Source: Chondrosia reniformis (Eukaryota; Porifera; Demospongiae; Chondrillida; Chondrillidae). From it: a stretch of DNA of 64,000 nucleotides. Under the pieces are notes generated by a model. That model saw nothing but the letters and a program-made list of their open reading frames with translations. It did no database searches and was not told the origin of the DNA. A program made the translations under genes and the position numbers. This document shows, one piece after another, positions 46,363 to 57,199 of the stretch; position 1 is the stretch's first letter; every line of letters begins with the position of its first letter. The stretch covers positions 7,502,001-7,566,000 of the forward strand of contig OX359190.1 of NCBI GenBank assembly GCA_947172415.1, given 5' to 3'.

Positions 46363-48312
46363 TCATCCTCTTAGGTGGGCAATATCACCTAAAACAAGAT
46401 ATGTAGTTATTCCTGCTATTACTCCGGCAGTGTAGAGTAGGAAGGTCACTATCATACAGACTGCATTGCAACAAAATGCTCTTCTGCTGTTCTTCTTGGA
46501 TTCATTGTAATCTTTCCTTCTGGCGGCAGAGTATGCCTAAAAACACGAGTACAAATAAAACAAATGCATAAGATCATAACATTGTGGTAATACTAACTAC
46601 ACAAATAAAAATAAATACTGTACATATTAATAAAACACATGTATGGCTCAGTGGAGAAGAGAAATAGGAAAGACAATCTTGTATCCTCATCTAAAGCTCT
46701 CACTAGGCTTAGTTCCCTATAGACCTTTACTCTAAAGTAGACGTAGCATGTAAGAAAATGGTGTATCTGATTATTTCTGCATGAATTTCTTGTTTAATGA
46801 TAATAATAATACAGTACTTTTTGGGTCGGTTGCCCAGAGACCAAACATTGCAATCGGTAACTAGCAACTACCACTTGAACAAGCTTTCTCAATAGAATGA
46901 CGTCACCATGCATCAGTGATAACCTTTTACGATTACCAATTGCAATGTCTGGTCTGGACAACCGACTCATAAAGTACTGTATTGTTAAAATGACACACAC
47001 AATATACAATATCCTCCGTTAGCATACATTAGCTCCAAACACAACTGCGGGGATAGTGCAACACCACATCAACATTAATGTTAGAAAGAAGGCAAATATG
47101 CTTGTGACGACAGACAGCATAAGGTAACTAGGTGGGTATATGGGTTGCTTGGTAGTGCTGTCTGGAGTAGCTGATTCAGCATTGTTGGGCCTCCTGTCTG
47201 GTGTTAAACTTTGTCCATGATCCACTGGTATACCTGCAGTCATACCACTAGGTTCTGATGGCCTCTCTGAGATGACAGATATATAATCCAACATAAAAAG
47301 TGAAATAGAGCACTTCAAAATATAAAGTTTTAAGTAAGGAAGGCAGTGCTTGTAATAGTGACTAGAATAATTAAATAAACACGCAATAACGTTAATCATA
47401 AAGATGTTTAATAGTAAAATTTAAGTGACTTCATTATAAACACCATTTCTATATGCTTAGGCACACTAATACAGCTGAAGTATGGATGATGCACACAGTT
47501 CATGTATATTGAATTACATAGGCTTTTTTACAGAATAGGCATAGCATGTAGGAAAATGGTATACTAGATTTTTCATTGAAATAAAAAGATTGACTTTAGG
47601 AGCTTTTAAAATCGGTGTAGGTAATTTTTAGGGATGAAAGAAGTCTTAGAACAGTAGACTATACGTACTCACAACTATACCAATGTGCTGGAAGGCCTTT
47701 TCGGAGAATATTACTCCTCATCAGTAGCACTGGGTATTCTGGAGTCGCCAAGTACCAAATACCCAGACTTTCGAAAGGGATTCAACAAGCAACTCTACTA
47801 CAACTACAATATCTCTTTACATTTTTAGGGATGGTTGTTGCGCAACAAAAGGGGACGGACAACAGCAAGACGAGCTCTGTTGGTGCAACCTATTAAACTC
47901 ACGTCCAAGTTACCATGGACGTCGTTCCACATTTACCTTAAGAGCACGCGTTTAACGTTATAACGATGCATTTTTACTAGTAAACTTCAGTCTACTAACG
48001 ACACACAATCTAGTTGGCTACGAATAATATAAGTAGTAGATGCACGAAATCAGAATATCCAGACAACTATGTTGACAGAAAATATATTTCTGAAGGAACT
48101 TAAGAAGAACTGTGAGAGTTCTTCAGTATTGATATTAAGAAGGTAGTAGGACCTCTACCTCGAAAAGCATCGAATTCGCATTTCTAACGGCTGTGCCGCT
48201 ATACGGTTATATATTTTTATAATAACTATAGTTATCAGCCAAAGTAGTAAGTAAGTAATCGTATTTAGGAATCATAGGAGAACTCACCATGAGAGAGAGG
48301 CTGGTAGCTCAT
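46363..48312 (-). CDS. Dispanin A (CD225-domain membrane protein)
   Basis: Three exons, 145 codons plus stop: 48288-48312, 47028-47266, 46363-46536, phases 1 and 0. The short polar N-terminus (MSYQPLSH..., then a Pro/Ser/Thr-rich stretch) leads to a CD225 domain: first hydrophobic segment YLMLSVVTSIFAFFL, double Cys and TIPAVVFG, an intracellular loop AYSAARRKDYNES-KNS with the usual Ala and basic residues, then a transmembrane helix near FLLYTAGVIAGITTYLVLG. Dispanins, which include the IFITM and PRRT families, sit in cellular membranes; no specific role can be read here. It is head-to-head with dispanin B. Confidence 0.88.
46632..46775 (+). repeat. Dispersed repeat family F2, body only
   Basis: Matches F2 from GTGGAGAAGA to GTAAGAAAATGGTGTATC without the ribozyme head. 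Dispanin A intron 2. A further F2 tail fragment lies at 47521-47573. Confidence 0.8.
46812..46979. mobile_element. MITE family M (CAGTACTTTTTGGGTCG), copy 1
   Basis: Inverted termini CAGTACTTTTTGGGTCGGTT and GACAACCGACTCATAAAGTAC with TA on both sides. The other two copies are in the dispanin B gene and its duplicate. Dispanin A intron 2. Confidence 0.85.
47685..47730 (-). ncRNA. Hammerhead ribozyme in a dispanin intron
   Basis: Same strand as dispanin A, inside its first intron. Reading the minus strand: stem I GTGCT/AGCAC (5 bp), core CTGATGA, stem II GGAG/CTCC (4 bp, loop TAATATT), core GAAA, a two-base-pair stem III (AA/UU, loop GGCC), cleavage position C after UU. All conserved core positions are present and stem II has the preferred G-C base. 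The length (46 nt) and short stem III match hammerheads of Penelope-like elements and retrozymes. The surrounding sequence is not an F2 body. Cleavage activity is inferred from structure only. Confidence 0.75.
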
Positions 48313-49021
48313 CGTACGGGTTTATACTTTCCACGGCTTCCCACAAATAATTGATCACCTGATCCTAGAGAGAAATCAGCTTATTTCCGTATTCGGGTTC
48401 AATATGGCGGACTATGTGCTGACGAACGACGATTTGCAAATAAATTGTCAAGGGTAAATGTCGATCGAAATTATCATATACTGCCTGCGTATTAAACTTG
48501 GAGTATACTTACAAGTTTTATCGTATTCGTGCTTACTCAACGACTGCATTTTTTCCTGGAAACCATGAGCTTTAAGATCATGTTGAATGTAAGTCGCTAC
48601 CTGTAAAATGTGAACTTTAGCAGCTATATGCAATATATTTTGTGCAAAACAGCGAAGGGACTTCGTAGAAAGAGAGACGGATAGATACTTAGGCCATCAC
48701 CCGATACTTAGATATTATAACCCATCATTTTTTAAAAGATATTTCATATATATAGTTCCTACCACAACCTTCCATCCTGCTATACAAGTCATCACATCCA
48801 GAGTATATGGTCAATTGCTTGATGATAGGATAATTGGCTAATGAAGTATCCAAACAAAGTCAAATAACCTACGTACCTATAGATACATCGAGTTTGTGAA
48901 GACCAATCAACGTTAAAATTTCACTCGAATGTATATGGTCATGTGACGAACAAACTAATTAACTTTCTGAATACCCGTATATATACCCGTATCGTTTTGT
49001 CGTTAGATCTAAAGGGACAAC
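48313..49021. other. Intergenic between dispanins A and B, possible small exons
   Basis: On the plus strand, ATG 48403 opens MADYVLTNDDLQINCQ and meets a GT (48449); 48514-48590 could be a following exon. On the minus strand the same 48522-48602 interval reads VATYIQHDLKAHGFQEKMQS between good splice signals. The two readings exclude each other and I recognise neither. The stretch 48904-49021 is the duplicated dispanin B promoter and leader. Confidence 0.3.
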
Positions 49022-51631
49022 ATGAACGAAGTTGAAGATCCAGCCGCGCCTCTCCTGGGAAAGCGTAAGATCTTTAATATATCAAATACAAATTGCAACT
49101 GCTATTGGTGTGTGAATTCATGAATTCATGCAGATATTGAATTCGGAAAAGAGCCAATAGTTTTATCGTGGTACTACCTTATATGTTATCGTTTCAACTT
49201 TATATATCATAACGTTAACGTTGAAGGATCTCTATATAAAGAGGGTATTTATGTATACATGTAGTATAAAATAGAACTGCGCGCATCTACTGTAAATTTA
49301 AAGCTTACATGATTATAGTAACATGTATATATGTACATATATTTCTGCAATAACAAGATGTTTAAAATCCATTACAACCGTAGCATTTTGAGTTATACAA
49401 GTATCCTCTCTTAAACCATCCTTTTCAATTTATATACATTTACTGATTTTTACAGTAGAGGCTTCACTTTATAAGTTTAATTTTAATATAATACATTCAG
49501 TGGTATTTAGGGACTGCATAATGGGATAACTTACACTTGAGTCCAGTCAAAACACTGCATATTTAGAAAGGTGACAACCATGATACAGAGACTATATACA
49601 TGATCATTCCAATTGACTTATATTACTTATAGGCATCTACGAGGGGTATTAAACTTTTTGAAATTGAAGGAATTTGCATTTGTATTAAAATGACATTGTC
49701 TGAGTTAAAACACTTAAGAAAGGGGCAAAATTATGGAATTTGGACTTACATTTTAGAGTACATGTTTACAAACCTTTTAACAAATTAAATGTTACTTTGA
49801 AACCTCTTGATTCTCTTGAATTTCTCAGTTATTTTTATATAAAATTTAGGGAATAAGTCATAAATGTGAGATATTAAGTATATCTATGCACTGCTCCATA
49901 TTAACTGCTATAGAGGTTCCCCCACCTGGCCATGGTCCACCACAAGGTTACCAATCAGTCCCACCATCTTATGACACAGTTCCAAACTCTCCTCAACTCA
50001 GTCATGGTTATGGAGCTATATATGATGCTGTAAGTCTGTGTAGTTCGATAATTTTCTCACTATGTTCATCAAATACCAGATATGAAAGTTGCAAATAGGG
50101 CTTCATGCTATAGAAAACTTGAGTTTGGTCCTACTATAACTTTATCATTTTAACTTTTAATTCTCTTGCAGAATGTGGTAATGGAACCACAGCCAACAAA
50201 CCAAGTTGTCATAACAGATGATCCTGGAATATCATCCTACTTAATTCTCTCAGGATTGATGTTGATTTTCTGTTGCTGTTTTGGCGGTTGTTTAGCTTTG
50301 TTTTGCACCATACCAGCTGTGATATGCTCTATGAAGGTAATTATAAAGTTGTATATATTTGCTAATTCCTATGTACGTACATTATATAGCCCTAAAAATG
50401 GTCACCCTATATATAACTGTATTAATATATCATGTTCATTTATTTGATCAATAAATACAGTACTTTTTGGGTCGTTTGTCCAGACCGGACATTGCATTCG
50501 GTAATCATAAAAGGTTATCAAAGCATGCATGGTGATGTCATTCTAACGAAAGTTTGTTCAAAGGGTATAGTCGCGACTTACCGATTGCAACATCAGGTCT
50601 GGACAACCGACCCAAAAAGTATTGTATCCATGCTATATGCACCTATCAATGCTGTTTGAAATGGTTGCAAGGGAGGGTCGTACAGTCTAGTTACAAAATT
50701 CCACTCTTGCATATCAAATACTTATTATAGACCTCAAACTCCATAACAAATTAAACCAGTTACAATTGAATTGAGTGTGAATGTGATCAAGCTATATATA
50801 TTTACACATTAATAACCAAAAGTCAACGTATACATATTATGTAATGGGCTGTGATGAAGCCTTGGCTGAATACAATTATGTTCTGCTGGAAGTCCGAGGA
50901 AATACGCAGGTTATATATATATATACATATACTATATATATCACTTGCTATTTTGTCATTTGATTTTTTATAACCATTTATGATCCCAAGTTGCCTGCAT
51001 GCTATGCATGGCAATGGGGTATAAATCAGTTATAACCCATTTCCTCAGAAATAATAAAATTACTCAGTCTTGACTCTGCCTTGGCCTTGTATTATACTTT
51101 CCCCATATATACATAATCATCATCTCTGAGCTATGTATTAGTTATACCACGGCGCTGAGGTGTATATGGGTTTATATACGTACTCGCCCTCGTGACTCAT
51201 ACATATAAAATCCAAGTGCTGTGGTATAAGTGATATATACTCCGAAGCTTCTTATCGTTATTTTGGCGGGAATTTAAGAATCCGAGGGCAGTGTATAGCT
51301 TCTTAAACAGAATTTAAGAATCCGAGGGCAGTATATAGCTTCTTAAATACTGTTATATCCTGGCGGTTGCCCCGGCAACGGGGTATATATATATATATAA
51401 CTATGATATATAAAATGCATGTACATTATTGCTATTTTAAACAATGGTTAGGCGATGGAAGAGAATTCTAATGGTGAGATGGAGAATGCAAGAAGGTCTA
51501 ACAAGGCATCTCTCTCCCTGAACCTTGGAGCTGTTGTATGCGGAGTTGTGAATATAGTAATATTAGTAGTCTCATTGTTTATCTACTTTAATTCTGCAGC
51601 CTATCAAAACGACAATCCTAATTACAATTAG
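49022..51631 (+). CDS. Dispanin B (CD225-domain membrane protein)
   Basis: Four exons, 167 codons plus stop: 49022-49064, 49914-50029, 50172-50336, 51452-51631, in phase. Exons 1-2 encode an acidic start and a proline/tyrosine-rich tail (QVPPPGHGPPQGYQ, VPPSYDTVP with a PPSY motif) that could bind WW domains. Exon 3 holds the first membrane segment (ISSYLILSGLMLIFCCCFGG, TIPAVICSMK) with clustered cysteines, likely palmitoylation sites as in IFITM proteins. Exon 4 holds the loop (ENARRSNKASLSLN) and the second helix (GVVNIVILVVSLFIYF). Intron 3 carries a MITE M copy (50458-50624). Confidence 0.9.
50458..50624. mobile_element. MITE family M, copy 2
   Basis: CAGTACTTTTTGGGTCGTTT and its inverse, TA-flanked, in dispanin B intron 3. 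Its duplicate is at 54948-55115. Confidence 0.85.
51143..51345. repeat. Small foldback and a 38-bp direct repeat
   Basis: TTATACCACGGCGCTGAGG and AAGTGCTGTGGTATAAG are inverted (51143-51230). Next to it GAATTTAAGAATCCGAGGGC-AGT-TATAGCTTCTTAAA occurs twice in tandem (about 51269 and 51307). Absent from the duplicate copy at 55.5 kb. Confidence 0.7.
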
Positions 51632-51999
51632 TTTTAACTATGCATCATATACAACTATGATAACTGTTTGCAATTTGTATTTCATTTTTTGGTTATTCTC
51701 AATCATAGAATTTTTCTACCTCATTAATTATTTTCCAAATGGTTCGCATTGTCACTAGTATATGCACATCTTCCCCCATTTTATTGTGGGTGGCTCTTAT
51801 ATATAAACAAGCAACATTTACTATATACAGCAGCTTCCACACGCCGTTTTTCTTAAGTCTTGGTTATTACAGACACTACATCAATCAGTTTTGTGGTGGC
51901 AGTGTCTCCATTATTGCCATGCTTATGCACTACCGTGAGATCACGTATAGCTAAGTGAACTCACGCATGGGCTCTTCACTTGTTGTATGCTCATCTCAC

Positions 52000-52750
52000 T
52001 TTGCAGATGTAACCCATGAAAACAATGAGCCTCAGGATTTCAACCCGTAGCCAATTTGCTGGCTGGTTCCACCACTGAAGCTAACAAGGAAAGCAACCAA
52101 GCCACCAGCAGCAAGTCATCCACAGAAAATGTGGGGCTGGTGTTGAGTAGGGGTTTGCTAACCATCCCAGCAGACATCTTCACTATAAGATAAAAACTAA
52201 CCATTATGTGGAACTATCAGAACTCCTTCCGAAAAAATTCAGGACTCCATTCTCTATCCAGAAGGAAAAAAGAAGGCCCCAGCCATTGAGAAATTTACCG
52301 ACTGGGTGCTAGCATTTTGTACCTATATAGCCAGGCTCTTCTCTCTGTCAACACTCATCTTGGGGGAGACCTACTTACCTCCGTTGGTACTGTGGCCCGG
52401 TTGGCACAGGACCATCCCAGCTTAGCCTGGACTGCCTATGAGTGCTCTTTCAGAGCCAATATGGTTGCTAACCCATCCCTCAAATGGGGCCGGCTAGATC
52501 AGGAGCTGTGGGCCCTCAGTTTAGTTAAGGCCACTACCTCCATGTCACAACCACCAGCCAATCACCCCCTAAAAAGAGAAAGGCTCCCACTTGGGACAAG
52601 TAGAATGAGGGCAGCTATTATCCCTTTAAAACATGTAGGCTGACCCATGTTTGCTCAGTCTGCCGTAGCCCACAGCATATAGGACTACTACTTGCCCTTC
52701 CGCAGCTGGCTCCAAAGCACACTCAGGCAGCCAACAAAAGAACGCTTTAC
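52000..52750 (+). mobile_element. DIRS-like retroelement gag-region fossil
   Basis: Translation resembles the gag-like first ORF found in DIRS-type elements of animals (a conserved Trp/Leu-rich block near 52490-52530 and a basic block near 52570-52640). It is broken with a few interruptions, lacks the other parts, and has no clear ends. A possible further fragment lies at 53350-53620. It separates dispanin B from its downstream copy. Confidence 0.45.
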
Positions 52751-53104
52751 TCTGGATTATAGTCTCCAGCATATACAGCCCAACACTAATTCAACTCTGA
52801 ACTGTTATTATATTGCATATTTATTCATCTTATGGGTATCCAATATACTGTGATTTATCTTACAAGTTTATATATGTATGCATGTGCCTGGCTATATAAC
52901 ACCGGCATATCACCATATAGCTAATGCTGCTAACCATAGTAGCTTGCGTAGGCACTCTCAACAGTAGCCTTTTTACCCACATATGTAGTGCAAGTATATA
53001 CATGAACTCAAATATAAAACTATAATATTCACTCCTATGTACATGCAAAATCATTTAAAGTTAATTACTATATATATATGCATGGATTGATGCATGGATA
53101 TATG

Positions 53105-53346
53105 CCAAGGATTCACAGAAGATCAAGACAAAGAAAAAGACAGAGACTCCCAGGATCACTGATGAAGGGTGGAATTCCCAGAAACGGCTGTCTGACCCAG
53201 TGGAGAAGAAATGAAAGAAGGGAAAAGAAGGAAGAAAAGACTCTTGTATCTTCATCCAAAGCTCTCTTCAGGTTTAGTTCCCCTATAGGCTCTTTTAACA
53301 GAATAGGCATAGCATGTAGGAAAATGGTATCTTAGATTTTTCATGG
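53105..53346 (+). repeat. Dispersed repeat family F2, full copy
   Basis: The most complete copy: head with ribozyme (53153-53198), purine-rich middle, and tail ATAGGCATAGCATGTAGGAA. Very close to the copy at 9398-9611. Confidence 0.88.
53153..53198 (+). ncRNA. Hammerhead ribozyme, type I, minimal stem III
   Basis: Same 46 nt as the minus-strand copy at 9514-9559: CTGATGA, stem II GGG/CCC, GAAA, two-base-pair stem III with loop GGCU, cleavage C, stem I GGATCA/TGACCC with one mismatch. The copy at 7992-8037 keeps the layout, with better stem I pairing, but not the core. Confidence 0.7.
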
Positions 53347-53631
53347 GTTAGGCACACTTTGCGGTAGTGTCAGGTTAGGAGAGCCTTTTTTCCCCTCATT
53401 TTAGGTCATTCCGTCATTTCCACATCACAGGGTGGCTCCCACATTGGCATCTTGTTTCATCCGCTTGCAGTGTACTCAGCAAGCAGGTGTAGTCCCCCTA
53501 CCTTACCTAAGGCTTCTCTGTCGATCAAGACCCCACTTAATGTGGGGGCTTGGTCAGCTTTACTATAGAGGATCATGCACCCCTGACCTGGGTCAGTCAT
53601 CTGCTAAGTGGCCTAAAAGAGGGTGTTATAT

Positions 53632-56513
53632 CAACGCTAAAATTTCAATCGAAAGTATATATATGGTCACGTGACGAACAAACTAATTAACTTTCTGAAT
53701 ACCCGTATATATACCCGTATCGTTTTGTCGTTAGATCTAAAGGGACAACATGAACGAACTTGAAGATCCAGTCGCGCCTCTCCTGGGAAAGCGTAAGATC
53801 TTTAATATATCAAATACAAATTGCAACTGCTATTGGTGTGTGAATTCATGAATTCATGCAGATATTGAATTCGGAAAAGAGCCAATAGTTTTATCGTGGT
53901 ACTACCTTATATGTTATCGTTTCAACTTTATATATCATAACGTTAACGTTGAAGGATCTCTATATAAAGAGGGTATTTATGTATACATGTAGTATAAAAT
54001 AGAACTGCGCGCATCTACTGTAAATTTAAAGCTTACATGATTATAGTAACATGTATATATGTACATATATTTCTGCAATAACAAGATGTTTAAAATCCAT
54101 TACAACCGTAGCATTTTGAGTTATACAAGTATCCTCTCTTAAACCATCCTTTTCAATTTATATACATTTACTGATTTTTACAGTAGAGGCTTCACTTTAT
54201 AAGTTTAATTTTAATATAATACATTCAGTGGTATATAGGGACTGCATAATGGGATAACTTACACTTGAGTCCAGTCAAAACACTGCATATTTAGAAAGGT
54301 GACAACCATGATACAGAGACTATAAACATGATCATTCCAATTGACTTATATTACTTATAGGCATCTACGAGGGGTATTAAACTTTTTGAAATTGAAGGAA
54401 TTTGCATTTGTATTAAAATGACATTGTCTGAGTTAAAACACTTAAGAAAGGGGCAAAATTATGGAATTTGGACTTACATTTTAGAGTACATGTTTACAAA
54501 CCTTTTAACAAATTAAATGTTACTTTGAAACCTCTTGATTCTCTTGAATTTCTCAGTTATTTTTATATAAAATTTAGGGAATAAGTCATAAATGTGAGAT
54601 ATTAAGTATATCTATGCACTGCTCCATATTAACTGCTATAGAGGTTCCCCCACCTGGCCATGGTCCACCACAAGGTTACCAATCAGTCCCACCATCTTAT
54701 GACACAGTTCCAAACTCTCCTCAACTCAGTTCCAAACTCTCCTCAACTCAGTCATGGTTATGGAGCTATATATGATGCTGTAAGTCTGTGTAGTTCGATA
54801 ATTTTCTCACTATGTTCATCAAATACCAGATATGAAAGTTGCAAATAGGGCTTCATGCTATAGAAATTATATAGCCCCAAAAATGGTCACCCTATATAAC
54901 TGTATTACACTTCACAATTTAACAAAATATGATGTGATCATTTAATACAGTACTTTTTGGGTCAGTTGTCCAGACCAGACATTGCAATCTGTAATCATAA
55001 AAAGGTTATTGAAGCATGCATGGTGATGTCATTCTAATGAAGGTTTGTTCAAAAGGTATAGTCGGGAGTTACCAATTGCAACGTCAGGTCTGGACAACCG
55101 ACCCAAAAAGTATTGTATCCTATATGCACCTTTCAATGCTGTTTGAAATGGTTGCAAGCTATAGGGAGGGTCGTACAGTCTAGTTACAAAATTCCACTCT
55201 TGCATATCAAAGGCTCATTATAGACCTCAAACTCCATAACAAATTAAACCCGTCACAATTGAATTGAGTGTGAATGCAATCATGCTATATATATATATTT
55301 ACACATTAATAACCTAAAGTCAACGTATACATATTATGTAATGGGCTGCAACGAAGCCTTGGCTGAATAAAATTATGTTCTGCTAGAAGTCCGAGGAAAT
55401 ACGTAGGTTATATATACGTATCTATATATATCACTTGCTATTTTGTCATTTGATTTTTTATAGCCATTTATGATCCCAAGGTGCCTGCATGCTATGCATG
55501 GCAATGATGGGGTTATAACCCATTTCCTCAGACATCCACCAAAATAAAAATACTCAGTCTTGACTCTGCCTTGGCCTTACATAATCATCATCTCTGGGCT
55601 ATATAACTATGATATATATAAAATGCAGGTACATTATTGCTATTTTAAACAATGGTTAGGCAATGGAAGAAAATTCTAATGGTGAGGTGGTAAATGCAAG
55701 AAGGTCTAACATAGCATCTCTCTCCCTGAACCTTGGAGCTGTTGTATGCGGAGTTGTGAATATAGTAATATTAGTAGTCTCATTGTTTATCTACTTTAAT
55801 TCTGCAGCCTATCAAAACGACAATCCTAATTACAATTAGTTTTAACTATGCATCATATACAACTATGATAACTGTTTGCAATTTGTATTTCATTTTTTGG
55901 TTATTCTCAATCATAGAATTTTTCTACCTCATTAATTATTTTCCAAATGGTTCGCATTGTCACTAGTATATGCACATCTTCCCCCATTTTATTGTGGGTG
56001 GCTCTTATATATAAACAAGCAACATTTACTATATACAGCAGCTTCCACACGCTGTTTTTCTTAAGTCTTGCTGCTGTAAGTCTGTGTAGTTCGATAATTT
56101 TCTCACTATGTTCATCAAATACCAGATATGAAAGTTGCAAATAGGCTTCATGCTATAGAAAACTTGAGTTTGGTCCTACTATAACTTTATCATTTTAACT
56201 TTTAATTCTCTTGCACCAAAATAAAAATACTCAGTCTTGACTCTGCCTTGGCCTTACATAATCATCATCTCTGGGCTATATAACTATGATATATATAAAA
56301 TGCAGGTACATTATTGCTATTTTAAACAATGGTTAGGCAATGGAAGAAAATTCTAATGGTGAGGTGGTAAATGCAAGAAGGTCTAACATAGCATCTCTCT
56401 CCCTGAACCTTGGAGCAGTTCTATGTGGAGTTTTGAATATAGTATTAGCAGTCATATTGGTTTTCTACTTTAATTCTGAAGCCTATCAATCCGACAATCC
56501 TAATTACAATTAG
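53632..56513 (+). pseudogene. Rearranged tandem copy of dispanin B
   Basis: 53632-54866 repeats 48904-50116 almost exactly: exon 1 (53750-53792) and exon 2 (from 54642), the latter with a 22-bp internal tandem duplication that shifts its frame. Then 265 bp of the parent (50117-50381), including all of exon 3, are missing. The copy resumes at 54867 with the MITE (54948-55115) and exon 4 (55660-55839), open. After 55840-56067 (parent 51632-51860) comes a piece of parent intron 2 (56068-56213) that ends exactly where exon 3 should begin, and then a second terminal exon (56337-56513), more diverged but still open and one codon shorter. As it stands the copy cannot make a CD225 protein alone. Confidence 0.88.
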
Positions 56514-56809
56514 TTTTAACCATGCATCATATACAACTATGATAACTATTTGCCTTTTTTACTTCATTTTTTGGTTACCATTCTCAATCATAGAATTGGT
56601 TGCTATCTTTTTTGTATATAGTGTTTGTAATTGTTAGGTCTAAATACTGATCCTATGTATATGCCAGAGCTGTTACAGTATAGCTAACAGAAAATGACTC
56701 AGTTTGTTAGTTTATTTAGTTCCTTTCTAAGAGATGTAGCACAGAACAGCTAGTTTATAAGTAAAGGATTGAGTGTGTAAGTGGTTACAAGATACAATTA
56801 TATCTAGGT

Positions 56810-56945
56810 TCATTAACTGATTTTTGCAGTTGGGTGTACCTTTGATTTCACCATACAAGTTTAAAGATATGTATACATTCAGTGACTGTATAAGGATTGA
56901 GTCCAGTCGAAACACTGCATGTTTAATTGAATTCCATTGACTGCA
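56810..56945 (+). pseudogene. Old remnant of a dispanin B intron 1
   Basis: ACTGATTTTTGCAGT, then AAGTTTAAAG, CATTCAGTG, GACTG-ATA, TTGAGTCCAGTCGAAACACT match the order of 49440-49560 in dispanin B intron 1 at clearly lower identity. This points to an earlier duplication round. Confidence 0.6.
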
Positions 56946-57199
56946 CAAGGTACAACTTGAGGCCATATATATATAAGAGAGAGATGTATTGAAATCTCTA
57001 GCTCGTGAGCCACTACAGTTCGTACTTACTTCAATTCCATCCGTCTTTCTATTTAGTACAAATTTGCTATACTGTAAACGAAATGATAATTCCTGACATC
57101 GCCTTGATAGAGAGAATTTTTGGTCTTTTTTCCTCCGTTATTCGAATGTTGGTCATTTTTCGTCTTTTACCTGTCTGTTGTTACGCAAGATTAAATAAA

